Shown: positions 8,892-20,465 of the stretch, piece after piece | Numbering within the stretch: the first letter of the stretch is position 1 | Layout of the letters: every line of letters starts with the position of its first letter | Assembly (NCBI RefSeq): GCF_003952945.1 | Contig: NZ_QXGK01000002.1 | Span: 62,001 to 126,000 of the forward strand | Source: Bifidobacterium samirii | Lineage (GTDB): Bacteria > Actinomycetota > Actinomycetes > Actinomycetales > Bifidobacteriaceae | DNA length: 64,000 bases | Direction: 5' to 3' | Position numbers and translations under genes: made by a program | Notes under the pieces: model-generated | What the model was told of the DNA's origin: nothing | The model's input: the letters and a program-made list of their open reading frames with translations, nothing else | Database searches by the model: none

Positions 8892-11579
8892 ATGCCCATC
8901 GACCCGACCGTCGCCGCCATCGCGATCATCGCGGCCATCGTCGTCACCGCGGCGATCGCATGGTTCTTCTTCGCCCCCAGGAAGGGCGCCGCCGCGACGA
9001 TGACCGACGGCAGGCAGACCGCCGTCGTCACCGTCAAGGGCGGCTATTCGCCGTCCGTGATCGACATGCGCGCCGGCACGCCCATCACGCTCACGTTCGA
9101 CCGGCAGGAGACCGGCGAATGCACGTCGCACGTCGTGTTCGGCGACCTCGCGCTCGACGCCATGCTGCCCGGCAACCAGCGCACCGACGTCACGCTGCCC
9201 GCGCTGCCGGCCGGCGACTACCCGTTCGCGTGCGGCATGAACATGGTCCACGGCCTGCTGCGCGTCACCGGCGACGGACCCGCCGACACGGCCGCCGCCG
9301 ACGCGACCGCCGCAGCCCCGGCATCCGCCGCGACCGCACCCTCCCCCGCCGCCGCGCCCGCCGACCCGCTCGACGCGGAACGCCGCGAAAGCGAGGAGCG
9401 CGCCCGCGAGATCCGCCAGCTCACCCGGCTCGTCGTCATCGGCGCCGTGTTCACGCTGCCGGTGTTCGTGCCGATGATGCTCATGCCGATCCTCCACGAC
9501 GCCATCCCCGCATGGCTGATGAACCCGTGGCTGCAGGCCGCGCTCATCACGCCCGTCATGGTCTACTGCGGCGCGCCGATCCACCGCGTCGGCTGGGCGG
9601 CGCTCGCCCACCGCGACCCGGACATGAACTCGCTGGTCGCGCTCGGCACGACCGCCGCCTACCTGTACAGCCTGCTGCTGTGCGCCGCGCCGGGCCTGTT
9701 CCCGGAAGGCTCGCGCGAACCGTACTTCGAATCGGTGGGCGTGGTGATCACGCTCGTGCTCGTCGGCCGTCTCATGGAGACGAAGGCGCGCGAAGGCACC
9801 GGCAAGGCCGTGCGCTCGCTGATCGGCCTGCGTCCGCGCATCGCGCACCTGCTGTCCGTCGGTGCCGCCGGCAACGCCGGCAACACCACCGACGCCGCCG
9901 CGACCGCCGACTGGCGAGACCCGTCGCGGTCGCGCGACGTCGACGTCGACGACGTGCGCGCCGGCGACCTGATCGTCGTGCGCGCCGGTGAGCGCATCCC
10001 CGTCGACGGCGTGGTCGTCGCCGGCGAGGCGAGCGTCGACGAGTCGATGATCACCGGCGAATCGAAGCCGGTCGTCAAGTCGGCCGCCGATGCCACCGCG
10101 GCGACCGGCACCGCATCCGCGGACGCGACGCTGACCGGCGCGACGGTCGTATTGCGCGGCTCGCTGCTCATGCGCGCCACGCAGGTGGGCGGCGACACGG
10201 TCCTGTCGCAGATCGTCGCGATGGTGGCGCGCGCGCAGGCGACCAAGGCGCCGGTGCAGCGGCTCGCCGACCGCATCGCCCGCATCTTCGTGCCGGCCGT
10301 GATGGTCGTCGCCGTGTGGACGTTCGCGCTGTGGGCGGCGTTCGGCGCCGAGCCGCGGCTCGCGCACGCGCTCGTCACCGCGGTGAGCGTGCTCATCATC
10401 GCCTGCCCGTGCGCGCTCGGCCTAGCCACGCCGCTGTCGGTGACGGCGGCGATGGGCCTGGGCGCCACGAACGGCGTGCTCGTCACATCCGCGAAGGCGC
10501 TGGAGCAGGCGCGCGCCATCCGCACGGTCGTGTTCGACAAAACCGGCACGATCACGCGCGGCATGGTCGACGCGGACGCGGCGGCCGACGCGCCCAGCTA
10601 CGCGCACGACCCGGTCAAGGACGGCTCGCGCGAGGCGGTCGCCGCGCTGCGGGCCGCCGGCATCCGCACGGTCATGCTGTCGGGCGACAAGGCCGGGACG
10701 GCGGAGCGCATCGCGCGCGAGGTCGGCATCGACACGGTCATCGCGCAGGTGCGCCCCGACGGCAAGGCGTATTGGATCCGGCGTCTGCAGGCGGCGCGCG
10801 ACGCCGACCCGCAGGCGCGCGCCGAGATCGGCGACGTGCCGGACGGTCTGATCGCGATGGTCGGCGACGGCATCAACGACGCGCCGGCGCTCGCGCAGGC
10901 CGATCTGGGTCTGGCGATCGGCACCGGCACGGATGTGGCGATGCAGTCGGCGGACGTGACGCTCATGAACGGCGACCTGCGCGGCGTGCTCAAGACCATC
11001 AACCTGTCGAACGCGACGATGCGCAACATCCGCGAGAACCTCGCGTGGGCGTTCGGCTACAACATCATCGGCATCCCGATCGCCGCCGGCGTGCTCTACC
11101 CGGTCACCGGCTGGCTGCTCAGCCCGATGATCGCCGGTCTGGCGATGGCGTTCAGCTCGACGTGCCTCGTGCTCAACGCGAACCGGCTGCACCGGGTGCG
11201 CATCGCCGACGACGCGCTCGGCATGCCGTCGCGCGTCGGACGGTCGGGCGTCGGGCAGGCGGCCGCCGGCGGACCGGCCGGCGGCGACGCGCCGGAGCCG
11301 ACCGTCATCGTCGACGAGCGCACGACGATGGCACACTTGGAGACGGGTGCGACATGCCACGCCGCGCCGCACGACAGCAAGGAGAACCATATGGACATGC
11401 ACATGATGCACGCGGCGACGCCGATGGACGGCGAGACCGCCACCGACCCGGTGTGCGGCATGACCGTCGCGGTCAACGCCGAGGCGATCACCCGCGAGCA
11501 CGAGGGCCGCACGTACTACTTCTGCAACGAGCACTGCGCGGTCAACTTCATGAAGGCCCCGCAGATCTTCCTCTCGTAG
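8892..11579 (+). CDS. copA: Cupredoxin-P1B copper ATPase-YHS fusion lacking most of the nucleotide-binding domain
   Basis: The 895-residue product resembles a copper-exporting P1B ATPase in the plasma membrane. In order it has an N-terminal membrane helix (5-28); a cupredoxin-like domain (about 35-127, possible ligands H80, C114, H120) in place of the usual HMA domains; an Ala/Pro linker; the transmembrane and actuator parts; the CPC motif at 505-507; DKTGT with D549; GDGIND near 659; and a C-terminal YHS domain (C855, C878, C882). Only about 50 residues separate D549 from the SGD motif at 599, where about 140 are usual, so most of the ATP-binding N-domain with its His-Pro motif is absent. 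Transport may be impaired. The ATG at 8892 follows GGAGGGAG. CsoR control is likely. Confidence 0.88.
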   Translation: MPIDPTVAAIAIIAAIVVTAAIAWFFFAPRKGAAATMTDGRQTAVVTVKGGYSPSVIDMRAGTPITLTFDRQETGECTSHVVFGDLALDAMLPGNQRTDVTLPALPAGDYPFACGMNMVHGLLRVTGDGPADTAAADATAAAPASAATAPSPAAAPADPLDAERRESEERAREIRQLTRLVVIGAVFTLPVFVPMMLMPILHDAIPAWLMNPWLQAALITPVMVYCGAPIHRVGWAALAHRDPDMNSLVALGTTAAYLYSLLLCAAPGLFPEGSREPYFESVGVVITLVLVGRLMETKAREGTGKAVRSLIGLRPRIAHLLSVGAAGNAGNTTDAAATADWRDPSRSRDVDVDDVRAGDLIVVRAGERIPVDGVVVAGEASVDESMITGESKPVVKSAADATAATGTASADATLTGATVVLRGSLLMRATQVGGDTVLSQIVAMVARAQATKAPVQRLADRIARIFVPAVMVVAVWTFALWAAFGAEPRLAHALVTAVSVLIIACPCALGLATPLSVTAAMGLGATNGVLVTSAKALEQARAIRTVVFDKTGTITRGMVDADAAADAPSYAHDPVKDGSREAVAALRAAGIRTVMLSGDKAGTAERIAREVGIDTVIAQVRPDGKAYWIRRLQAARDADPQARAEIGDVPDGLIAMVGDGINDAPALAQADLGLAIGTGTDVAMQSADVTLMNGDLRGVLKTINLSNATMRNIRENLAWAFGYNIIGIPIAAGVLYPVTGWLLSPMIAGLAMAFSSTCLVLNANRLHRVRIADDALGMPSRVGRSGVGQAAAGGPAGGDAPEPTVIVDERTTMAHLETGATCHAAPHDSKENHMDMHMMHAATPMDGETATDPVCGMTVAVNAEAITREHEGRTYYFCNEHCAVNFMKAPQIFLS
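11379..11393 (+). promoter_or_regulatory. Internal ribosome binding site in front of the YHS domain
   Basis: AAGGAG at 11379-11384 lies 6 nt before an in-frame ATG at 11391. Starting there would give a 62-residue His/Met-rich YHS protein (MDMHMMHAATPMDGE and onward). The YHS domain may be made both as the ATPase tail and as a free copper-binding peptide. Confidence 0.5.
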
Positions 11580-11603
11580 TTCACCCGCCCAGAGCGACGC
11601 AAG

Positions 11604-11640
11604 GTGGGCCCCGGAACCACGACGGTTCCGGGGCCCACCC
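11604..11640. terminator. Strong bidirectional hairpin between copA and clpB
   Basis: GGTGGGCCCCGGAACC (11604-11619) pairs perfectly over 16 bp with GGTTCCGGGGCCCACC (11625-11640); the loop is ACGAC. It lies between convergent genes and probably ends both transcripts. Confidence 0.8.
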
Positions 11641-11695
11641 GTATTTCCGACCCTCGATCGACATCGCCCGATCCGGCGTCGGCCGCGCCCGCCGG

Positions 11696-14365
<2,670 letters not shown>

Positions 14366-14479
14366 ATCAGCCTCCGGTTCCACGCCGTCGCATCCGGGCG
14401 GGGCGGGGTGCCTCGCGGGCGGCGGCGTATTCGTGTTCTGCACTGCTCAACCGAACCGTCACCCATTCTATTCCCAAAA

Positions 14480-14500
14480 CTTGAGTCCACCACACTCAAG
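14480..14500. promoter_or_regulatory. HAIR element (HspR binding site) for clpB
   Basis: CTTGAGT at 14480-14486 and ACTCAAG at 14494-14500, seven bases apart, match the HAIR consensus of actinobacterial heat-shock promoters exactly. On the minus strand a TAGAAT -10 candidate follows at 14466-14471. HspR would repress clpB until heat shock. Confidence 0.92.
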
Positions 14501-14565
14501 TTTCATCAATCCGCGCGTTTCGCGGGTGCCATCAGCAGCGAATCAGACCACAATCGAGCCACGAC

Positions 14566-14770
14566 GCATACGAATCCCGACGCAACACACCCCGCCAGCG
14601 TCGCAATCCGCACAGCAATCCCCCATCACATACAGAACACGACGAAAACCGGTCATCCAGCGTCGCAATCCGCAAGTAAACCGTCCGTCACATGCGAATC
14701 CCGACGCAACACACGCCCCCAGCGTCGCAATCCGCACATCAGCAGCCCGTCACATACAGGAAACGACGCG
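14566..14770. repeat. Family B array B1: 62-bp palindromic repeats
   Basis: The space between the clpB promoter and the FAH gene holds three copies of AGCGTCGCAATCCGCA, starting at 14597, 14659 and 14721, exactly 62 bp apart. Each alternates with the inverse half-site CATACGAATCCCGACGC or a variant. The DNA between half-sites varies. The same family occurs at 20088, 51918 and 54783. Confidence 0.85.
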
Positions 14771-14823
14771 ACAGGCCCCTTTCCGGGACCGGCGAAATGC
14801 CGGCATCCGGAAAGGGGCCTGTC
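14771..14823 (-). terminator. Hairpin behind the FAH-family gene
   Basis: ACAGGCCCCTTTCCGG (14771-14786) pairs with CCGGAAAGGGGCCTGT (14808-14823); a smaller CCGGC/GCCGG stem sits in the loop. It lies 45 bp beyond the stop of the FAH gene. Confidence 0.75.
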
Positions 14824-14867
14824 GAAGACGGGGAATCGGCCGGTCGAAACCGGCCGGATGGCCGCCG

Positions 14868-15689
14868 TCAGCCGCGCACGACCACGTTGCGCAGCGAGCC
14901 GATGCCGTCGACGATCACTTCGGCCTCGTCGCCGGGGCGCAGCGAACCGGACGCGTTGGGCGTGCCGGTGAGGATCACGTCGCCCGGCAGCAGCGTCGAG
15001 AACGAGGAGATCGCGGCGATCTGCTCGGCCATGCCGTGGATCAGGTTCGCGGTGGTGCCGCTCGCCTCGGGCACGTCCTCGCCGTTGAGACGGAACGAGA
15101 TGGCCGCGTCGCGCCAGTTGAACTCGTCGCGCGTGACGATCCACGGGCCCAGCGGGCAGGACGTGTCGAAGCCCTTGGCGCGCGTCCACATCGGATCCTT
15201 GCCCTGCAGGTCGCGCAGGGTCACGTCGTTGACGCAGGTGAAGCCGAGCACGTGGTCCATCGCGTCGGCGGCGGACACGTTCTTCGTGATGCGGCCGATG
15301 ACCGCGGCGACCTCGGGTTCGAAGTTCATGTCGTCGCTGTAGGAGGGGAACACGATCGGATCGTCGGGGCCGATGACCGACGTGGACGGCTTGGTGAAGA
15401 TCATCATGTCCTCGGGCGCGTGCGCGATGTCGGAATGGCCGGCCTCGTGCATGAAGCGGGCGTGCGCCTCGTAGTTCTTCGCCAGGCCGAACACCTTGGA
15501 CGGGATGACGGGGGCGAGCAGGCGCACCCCTTCGGCGTCGACGGCGTAGCGGTTGCCGGTGGGCGAGACGGCGCCGGCGCCCAGCGGGTAGCCGTCGAGT
15601 TCGACGAGATAGTCCTTGCCGTCCGACTCGTCGGTCTGGACGAACGCGTAGCGGGGGGTGCCATTCATGGCGAAACGTGCGATTCTCAT
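14868..15689 (-). CDS. Fumarylacetoacetate hydrolase (FAH) family protein
   Basis: The 273-residue product belongs to the FAH superfamily of metal-dependent hydrolases, isomerases and decarboxylases acting on diketo acids. The characteristic blocks are VIPSKVFGLAKNYEAHARFM, IFTKPSTSVIGPDDPI, the metal-binding acidic cluster MNFEPEVAAVIG with NDVTLRD, and the closing LLPGDVILTGTPNASG. No aromatic-degradation genes are near, so the physiological substrate is unknown; family members often act as oxaloacetate decarboxylases or acylpyruvases. It is a single gene with its own downstream hairpin. Confidence 0.88.
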   Translation of the reverse strand: MRIARFAMNGTPRYAFVQTDESDGKDYLVELDGYPLGAGAVSPTGNRYAVDAEGVRLLAPVIPSKVFGLAKNYEAHARFMHEAGHSDIAHAPEDMMIFTKPSTSVIGPDDPIVFPSYSDDMNFEPEVAAVIGRITKNVSAADAMDHVLGFTCVNDVTLRDLQGKDPMWTRAKGFDTSCPLGPWIVTRDEFNWRDAAISFRLNGEDVPEASGTTANLIHGMAEQIAAISSFSTLLPGDVILTGTPNASGSLRPGDEAEVIVDGIGSLRNVVVRG

Positions 15690-15731
15690 GCGCCCCAGTC
15701 TACCGTCGCCGCGCTACGAGCCGCAGGCCCG

Positions 15732-15763
15732 CCGATCCGCCGATTCCACCGCCGGCGGATCGG
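15732..15763 (-). terminator. Hairpin behind the YggS gene
   Basis: CCGATCCGCCG (15732-15742) pairs with CGGCGGATCGG (15753-15763), directly past the YggS stop and between two genes of the same strand. Confidence 0.6.
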
Positions 15764-15765
15764 GG

Positions 15766-16581
15766 TCAGATGAAGGCGCGTTCGCCGAAGATGCCGGTGC
15801 CGACGCGCACGATCGTCGCGCCTTCGGCGATGGCGAGCGCCAGGTCGCCGCTCATGCCCATCGACAGCTCCGCGCATCGTGCGGTGCCGGGCAGTCCGGA
15901 TGCGGCGATCCGGTCGCGGGTGCGGCGCAGGTGGGCGAATCCGGCGCGGATGGCGGTTTCGTCGTCGGTGTGCGCGCCGATGGTCATCAGGCCGCGCAGT
16001 TCCAGTCCGTCGAGTGCGCCGATCCGTTCGGCGAGCATGATCGCCGCATCCGGGTCGCAGCCGGATTTGGAGGCTTCGCCGGATTCGTTGACCTCCAGCA
16101 GCACGCCGATGCGGATGCCGCGCGCCGTGGCGCGTCGGGCGATCCGTTCGGCCAGTTCGATCGAGTCGACCGATTCGATGACGTCGGCGGACGGCAGCAC
16201 CTTGCCGATCTTGTTGCTCTGCAGCTGTCCGATGAGGTGGAAGGGGATGTGCATGCCGGCGCCGTCCGTGGGAGCGGCCGCGCCGAGCGTATACCCGCGT
16301 TCGGCGCACAGCCGGGTCAGCCCGTTCGCCTTGGCGACGATCTCCTGCGGCCGGTTCTCGCCGATCATGCGCACGCCGGCGTCGATGGCGGCCATGATCT
16401 CGCCCACGTCGCGGGTCTTGGTCGCGGCGAGCAGCCGTACCGTCGACGGGTCGCGTCCGGCCGCGGCCGCCGCGTCGGCGATGCGGTCGAGCGTGCGGTG
16501 CACGCCGTCGCCGATGGCGCGTGCGCGCGCCGCGTCGATCGTCTCGTTGGACAGGTCCTTGTGGTCCATGTATGCCGTCAT
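15766..16581 (-). CDS. YggS/PLPBP family pyridoxal-phosphate homeostasis protein
   Basis: The 271-residue product is a single-domain alanine-racemase-fold PLP protein that buffers PLP and amino-acid pools. Visible signatures are LLAATKTRDVGEI with the PLP lysine, GENRPQEI, PFHLIGQLQSNKIGKVL, VLLEVNESGEASKSG, GLMTIGAH and ELSMGMSGDLALAIAEGATIVRVGTGIFG. The ATG at 16581 has GAGGGGAG close upstream; 19 further upstream codons look non-coding. In many Actinobacteria this gene sits with cell-division genes, but here it stands between a FAH gene and gluQRS. Confidence 0.92.
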   Translation of the reverse strand: MTAYMDHKDLSNETIDAARARAIGDGVHRTLDRIADAAAAAGRDPSTVRLLAATKTRDVGEIMAAIDAGVRMIGENRPQEIVAKANGLTRLCAERGYTLGAAAPTDGAGMHIPFHLIGQLQSNKIGKVLPSADVIESVDSIELAERIARRATARGIRIGVLLEVNESGEASKSGCDPDAAIMLAERIGALDGLELRGLMTIGAHTDDETAIRAGFAHLRRTRDRIAASGLPGTARCAELSMGMSGDLALAIAEGATIVRVGTGIFGERAFI

Positions 16582-16686
16582 GCCGCTCCCCTCGTTCCGT
16601 ACGCGCCCATAGTAGCGCGCCCGCCGACCGTCCGGCATCCGCGGCTCAAGCGGTTCAAGCGGTTCGCCGGTCCCGGATCGAACGGT

Positions 16687-17805
16687 TCAGCGCACGTCGA
16701 ACGGGTCGTCGGGAACGCGGCGGTCGGTCAGGTCGGCGGCGGGCGTCGTCCAGTCGAATCCGTCGAGCAGGTCGCGCGCGTCGCACGGGTCGGGCGTGGG
16801 TTGCAGTCCGAGCAGCCACGCGCAGTAGCCGACGACCTGCCGCGCGGTCACGCCGCGAGCACGTAGCACGCCCATGTCGAGCGAACGTTGACGCTTGGCG
16901 AGACGCACGCCGGCCGCGTTGTCGACGAGCGGCAGGTGCGCGAACGCGGGCGTCGGCGTCGGCTTCGGCGACGGGCGATCGGCGCCGGAGACGAGGCCGC
17001 GGATGTACAGCTGGAGCGCGGTGGATCGCAGCAGGTCGCGCCCGCGCACGATGTCGGTGACGCCCATGTCGAGATCATCGACGGTGACGGCGAGCTGGTA
17101 GGCGAACAGGCCGTCGGCGCGTCGGATGACCGTGTCGCCCAGATCGCGCGCCAGACGGAACGTCTGGGCGCCGTACATGCGGTCGTCGAAGCGGACGATG
17201 CCGCCATCCGCGTCGTCGGGCATGGCGAGCCGCCACGAATGCTGCCGTCCGGCGGCGAGCCGGGCGCGCACCGCGGCGGGGTCGTCGCGCATGAGCCGAC
17301 GGCAGGTGCCGGGGTAGACGACGAAGCCGTCGCCCTCGTTGGGCGCGGACGCGGCGCGGATGTCGGCGCGCGAGCAGAAGCACGGGTAGACGAGCGGCAT
17401 GCCGGCGGCGAAATCGCCGGAACCACAGTCCTCCTCACCGTCGCCGCACGACTCCGTCCGCCCGCGCAGCGCGTCGAGCACCTGCTCGTAGCGGTCGAGC
17501 CGGTCGGACTGGTAGACGGGCTCGCCGTCCCAGTCGAGGCCGAGCCACGTCAGATCGTCCATGATCCACCGGTCGGCGTCGGGCAGCACGCGCGGCCGGT
17601 CGATGTCCTCGATGCGCAGGATCATGCGCCCGCCGCGCGCACGCGCCGACAGCCATGCGGCGAGCATCGCGTACATGTTGCCCAGGTGCATGCGTCCCGA
17701 CGGCGTGGGCGCGAACCGTCCGACCACGCCGGTCCCGGCAACGGTGACGTCCCCGGATCCGCAGCCGACGCCGAGGCCGACGTTCTCCCCCGTCACGCGA
17801 TCCAC
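16687..17805 (-). CDS. gluQ: Glutamyl-Q tRNA(Asp) synthetase
   Basis: GluQRS is a truncated glutamyl-tRNA synthetase homologue that places Glu on queuosine in tRNA(Asp). The 372-residue product has the class I opening [17 protein letters not shown] (HIGH-type motif), RIEDIDRPR, the zinc-binding cysteines in YPCFCSR and YPGTC, and RLAKRQRS as the KMSKS-type loop. The anticodon-binding half of GluRS is absent, as expected. The start is a GTG overlapping the DUF3152 gene: the GTG at 17805 is used, but a GTG at 17796 overlapping that gene's stop is as good. Confidence 0.88.
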   Translation of the reverse strand: MDRVTGENVGLGVGCGSGDVTVAGTGVVGRFAPTPSGRMHLGNMYAMLAAWLSARARGGRMILRIEDIDRPRVLPDADRWIMDDLTWLGLDWDGEPVYQSDRLDRYEQVLDALRGRTESCGDGEEDCGSGDFAAGMPLVYPCFCSRADIRAASAPNEGDGFVVYPGTCRRLMRDDPAAVRARLAAGRQHSWRLAMPDDADGGIVRFDDRMYGAQTFRLARDLGDTVIRRADGLFAYQLAVTVDDLDMGVTDIVRGRDLLRSTALQLYIRGLVSGADRPSPKPTPTPAFAHLPLVDNAAGVRLAKRQRSLDMGVLRARGVTARQVVGYCAWLLGLQPTPDPCDARDLLDGFDWTTPAADLTDRRVPDDPFDVR

Positions 17806-18719
17806 AGCTCACCGTCCAACGGCCATTCGTTGCCGACGCAGCCGTCGAGCCCCATCGACTGCTCCTGCATGAGCGGCGCGGCGGCCCCCGGCGCGGCGCA
17901 CCACGTCTCGTTGTCGATGTGACCGAGCCGGTGGCCGACCTCATGGTTGATGACCATCGTGCGGTAGCGCGCGAGCGTGCCGCCGGCGCCCAGCCACGTG
18001 TCGGTGCCGCCGTTCCACCGGTCGGCGTTGACGATCACGTCGTTCCCCACACGGCAGCTGTACTCCGTGGAGCAGCCCAGCGAGTAGTCGGTCATGCGTT
18101 CGGCCTGCGCGAGGATGATCGCCATGTCGGCGCTCGCGCACGCGTCATCGGCGATCTGGGTGAACACGGCGCCGGCGCGCGTCCATCCGCGCGCGTCGTT
18201 GAGCGTCTCGTACACGGTGTTGGCGAACGCGACGGTGGAGCCGACGTCGCCGTTCGTCGCGATGCAGTAGGTGAACGTCGTCACGCCGTTGCCGCTCGCC
18301 TCGGCGGCGGCGGTCGCGCGTTCCATGATGGCCGCGCGTTCGGCGTCGGTCAGCGGCTGGGCCGTCGCGTCGGCGGCGTGGACCGCCTTGACGCCGAACG
18401 GGTCGTCCTCCGACGTGCCGTCGGCGTCGGCGGCGTCACCGTCGGACTTGCCGTCGTCGGTCTTCTTCCCGTCGTCCGACGCGTCGGCATCGTCGGCGCC
18501 GTCCGTCTGTCCGTCGCGGCCGTCGGCGGCCGCCTGCGCGGCGGACGGCGCGTCGTCGGCGCCGCGGGCCGCACCGATCGCCCCGACGGCGGTCACCGTC
18601 GCCGCGATCGCATAGATGAGCGCCAGCAGCGCGACCGCGCCGATGATGGCGCGCCGCAGCACGTACTTGCGTTCGCGGCTCACGTCGACCCGTCGACGGG
18701 ACGCCCTGTGATCAGCCAT
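17793..18719 (-). CDS. DUF3152 secreted or membrane-anchored metzincin-like protein
   Basis: The 308-residue product has a basic N-terminus, one membrane segment (about 25-48, likely an uncleaved anchor), an Asp/Ala-rich low-complexity stalk (55-110), then a DUF3152 domain. The domain carries the zinc-protease motif HEVGHRLGH, where three His and one Glu are in place, followed by an IDNETWCAA turn and paired cysteines outside the cell. Its substrate is unknown. The ATG at 18719 has AAAGGA 6 nt upstream. It overlaps the following gluQ start. Confidence 0.82.
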   Translation of the reverse strand: MADHRASRRRVDVSRERKYVLRRAIIGAVALLALIYAIAATVTAVGAIGAARGADDAPSAAQAAADGRDGQTDGADDADASDDGKKTDDGKSDGDAADADGTSEDDPFGVKAVHAADATAQPLTDAERAAIMERATAAAEASGNGVTTFTYCIATNGDVGSTVAFANTVYETLNDARGWTRAGAVFTQIADDACASADMAIILAQAERMTDYSLGCSTEYSCRVGNDVIVNADRWNGGTDTWLGAGGTLARYRTMVINHEVGHRLGHIDNETWCAAPGAAAPLMQEQSMGLDGCVGNEWPLDGELWIA

Positions 18720-18796
18720 GATGGTCCTTTCGATAAATCCTCATCCGGGCGACGCCGATGTCGCCGTTGCCATGATACGAAAACCGATACGAAAAA

Positions 18797-18823
18797 GCCG
18801 GCGTCGATCGCTCGAACGCCGGC
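18797..18823 (-). terminator. Hairpin behind the aquaglyceroporin gene
   Basis: GCCGGCGT (18797-18804) and ACGCCGGC (18816-18823) form a stem just past the stop, with runs of A on the plus strand at 18792-18796 giving a U-tract on the minus-strand RNA. Confidence 0.75.
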
Positions 18824-18835
18824 AGGGCCGAAAAA

Positions 18836-19567
18836 TCAGCCGAAGAAGATGCAGAACATCCACGCGCCGATGATGGCGCCCACGATCGGGGCGACGACCG
18901 GGATCCACGCCTCGCCCCAGCGCGACGCGCCCTTGGACGGAATCGGCAGGACGGCGTGCAGGAGACGCGGCATGAAATCGCGGGCCGGGTTCAGGCCGGG
19001 GCCGGTCGGGCCGCCCATGGAGGTCACCAGACCCCACACGATGAAGCCGACCACGATGGACGCGGCGGCGTGGTCGTTCTCGCCCCACGGCAGGGAGAGG
19101 CAGCACAGGGCGCCGAACACGAGCACGAGGGTGCCGAACAGCTCGTTGACGAAGTAGTTGACCTTGTCGTTGTGGGCGTCGGTGGTGCAGAAGGTGCCCA
19201 GGATCGCGTTGGCGTCCTCGGTCTCCTTGTAGTGCGGCCAGTAGGTGATGTACACGATGAACTGGCCGACGGCCGCGCCGAGCAGCTGGGCGATGATGTA
19301 CGGCAGGACCTGGTTCCACGGGAACATGCCGTTGACCGCCTGGGCGATGGTCATGGCCGGGTTGATGTGCGCGCCGGAGACGCCGCCGAACATGAGCACC
19401 GGGATCATGACGCCGAAGCCGTAGCCCATGGCGATGTTGAGCCAGCCGGCGTGATGGCCCTTGGTGTTCTTGAGTTCGACGTTGGCGACCGCGCCGTTGC
19501 CGAAGATCATGAGGAGCGCCGTGCCGAAGAACTCGGCGATCAGCTTGGTGACGAGGGTGTATTCCAC
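18836..19567 (-). CDS. Glycerol uptake facilitator (MIP family aquaglyceroporin)
   Basis: The 243-residue product is a six-helix channel with two re-entrant NPA loops, SGAHINPAMT and GPGLNPARDFMPRL. The Asp after the second NPA is typical of the glycerol-permeable GlpF branch. The start is taken as the GTG at 19567 (MEYTLVTKLIAEFFGTALLM), because upstream codons run into tRNA and terminator DNA; GAGAGAAAAG is upstream. No glycerol kinase is next to it. Confidence 0.9.
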   Translation of the reverse strand: MEYTLVTKLIAEFFGTALLMIFGNGAVANVELKNTKGHHAGWLNIAMGYGFGVMIPVLMFGGVSGAHINPAMTIAQAVNGMFPWNQVLPYIIAQLLGAAVGQFIVYITYWPHYKETEDANAILGTFCTTDAHNDKVNYFVNELFGTLVLVFGALCCLSLPWGENDHAAASIVVGFIVWGLVTSMGGPTGPGLNPARDFMPRLLHAVLPIPSKGASRWGEAWIPVVAPIVGAIIGAWMFCIFFG

Positions 19568-19690
19568 TGCGGTTCTTTTCTCTCTTGCCGTGTGGCCGGG
19601 ACGCGCGGGCACGGTCGTGCCGGGCACGATGTGCGCCGATGCGCTCGGCCGGATTGGGTGGTTGCGGCCGATCTGGCCACGATACGAAAA

Positions 19691-19711
19691 AACCCGCCGT
19701 AGTGGCGGGTT
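19691..19711 (-). terminator. Terminator of tRNA-Lys(CTT)
   Basis: AACCCGCC (19691-19698) pairs with GGCGGGTT (19704-19711), and A residues at 19687-19690 give a U-run on the tRNA transcript. Confidence 0.8.
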
Positions 19712-19723
19712 CTTTCGTTGGGG

Positions 19724-19797
19724 TGCCCCCTCAGGGATTCGAACCCTGGACACGCTGATTAAGAGTCAGCTGCTCTAACCAACTGAGCTAAAGGGGC
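19724..19797 (-). tRNA. tRNA-Lys (CTT)
   Basis: The minus strand folds as a standard cloverleaf: acceptor arm GCCCCTT, D-arm with GCTC/GAGC, anticodon stem GCTGA/TCAGC around loop CTCTTAA (anticodon CTT), and T-arm with GGTTCGAATCC. The CCA end is not encoded. Confidence 0.97.
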
Positions 19798-20087
19798 GTT
19801 GGTCTTCGCGCTCTTGGCTGTCTGCCTGAGCACGAGAGATAAATATACTCAGATTTACTCAACGCGCAACTCACGGCGTGTCGCCTGTATTTCCAACGGT
19901 TTTCAGATTCGCAATACCACCACTCCGACACCCTTCGGAAGCATCCCCATCATCCCGATTTCCGATGCTTCACATTTTCTTCACGCATATGGAGCATCTG
20001 TTCGTTCATCCGCCCCATTTCCACGTCACCTGATGCACGTCGTCGGTGCATCAGCCGGTCCGGCTAGGCGGATTGCGACGCAAGTCA

Positions 20088-20290
20088 TTCGTTATGCGTC
20101 GCAATCCGCACGGGAACCGCCGTCCCCACACAGACGACGACGGAAATAACCCTCCTTGCGTCGCAATCCGCATACGGAACGTCCACCCCATACAGGTCCC
20201 GACGCAAACGGCCCCGTCAGCGTCGCAATCCGCATGTGATTTCACCCGTCCATACCGATTGCGACGATGGCGGCCTGATTGGCGTCGGGA
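20088..20290. repeat. Family B array B2: 62-bp palindromic repeats
   Basis: NGCGTCGCAATCCGCA occurs at 20095, 20157 and 20219, exactly 62 bp apart, with inverse half-sites such as ATACAGGTCCCGACGC and ATACCGATTGCGACG between. The remainder of this 668-bp gap (19798-20087) shows no gene and only the tRNA promoter region. Confidence 0.85.
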
Positions 20291-20320
20291 TTCGCATATG
20301 TGATGCGTACGGATATGAAA

Positions 20321-20355
20321 AACCCTCCTTGCGGCGCGTGCCGCGAAGGAGGGTT
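20321..20355 (-). terminator. Terminator of the rpsF-ssb-rpsR-rplI operon
   Basis: AACCCTCCTT-GCGGC at 20321-20335 pairs with GCCGC and AAGGAGGGTT up to 20355, with one bulged base. An A-run at 20318-20322 gives the U-tract in the minus-strand transcript. Confidence 0.8.
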
Positions 20356-20465
20356 GATGCTTAAGCTCAGACCGGCCCTATGGGCGGTTCAGTCTGGATG
20401 GTCCGGCCGATCGTCCGGCCCGACGCCACAGCGGCGTCATGACAGGACGGCCTGCCGGGGCCGGA

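Noticed and set aside
14566-14770. CRISPR array
   Set aside because: The repeats are imperfect, include inverse copies within each period, have spacers of only about 11-17 nt, and no cas gene is near. The same holds for the other arrays.
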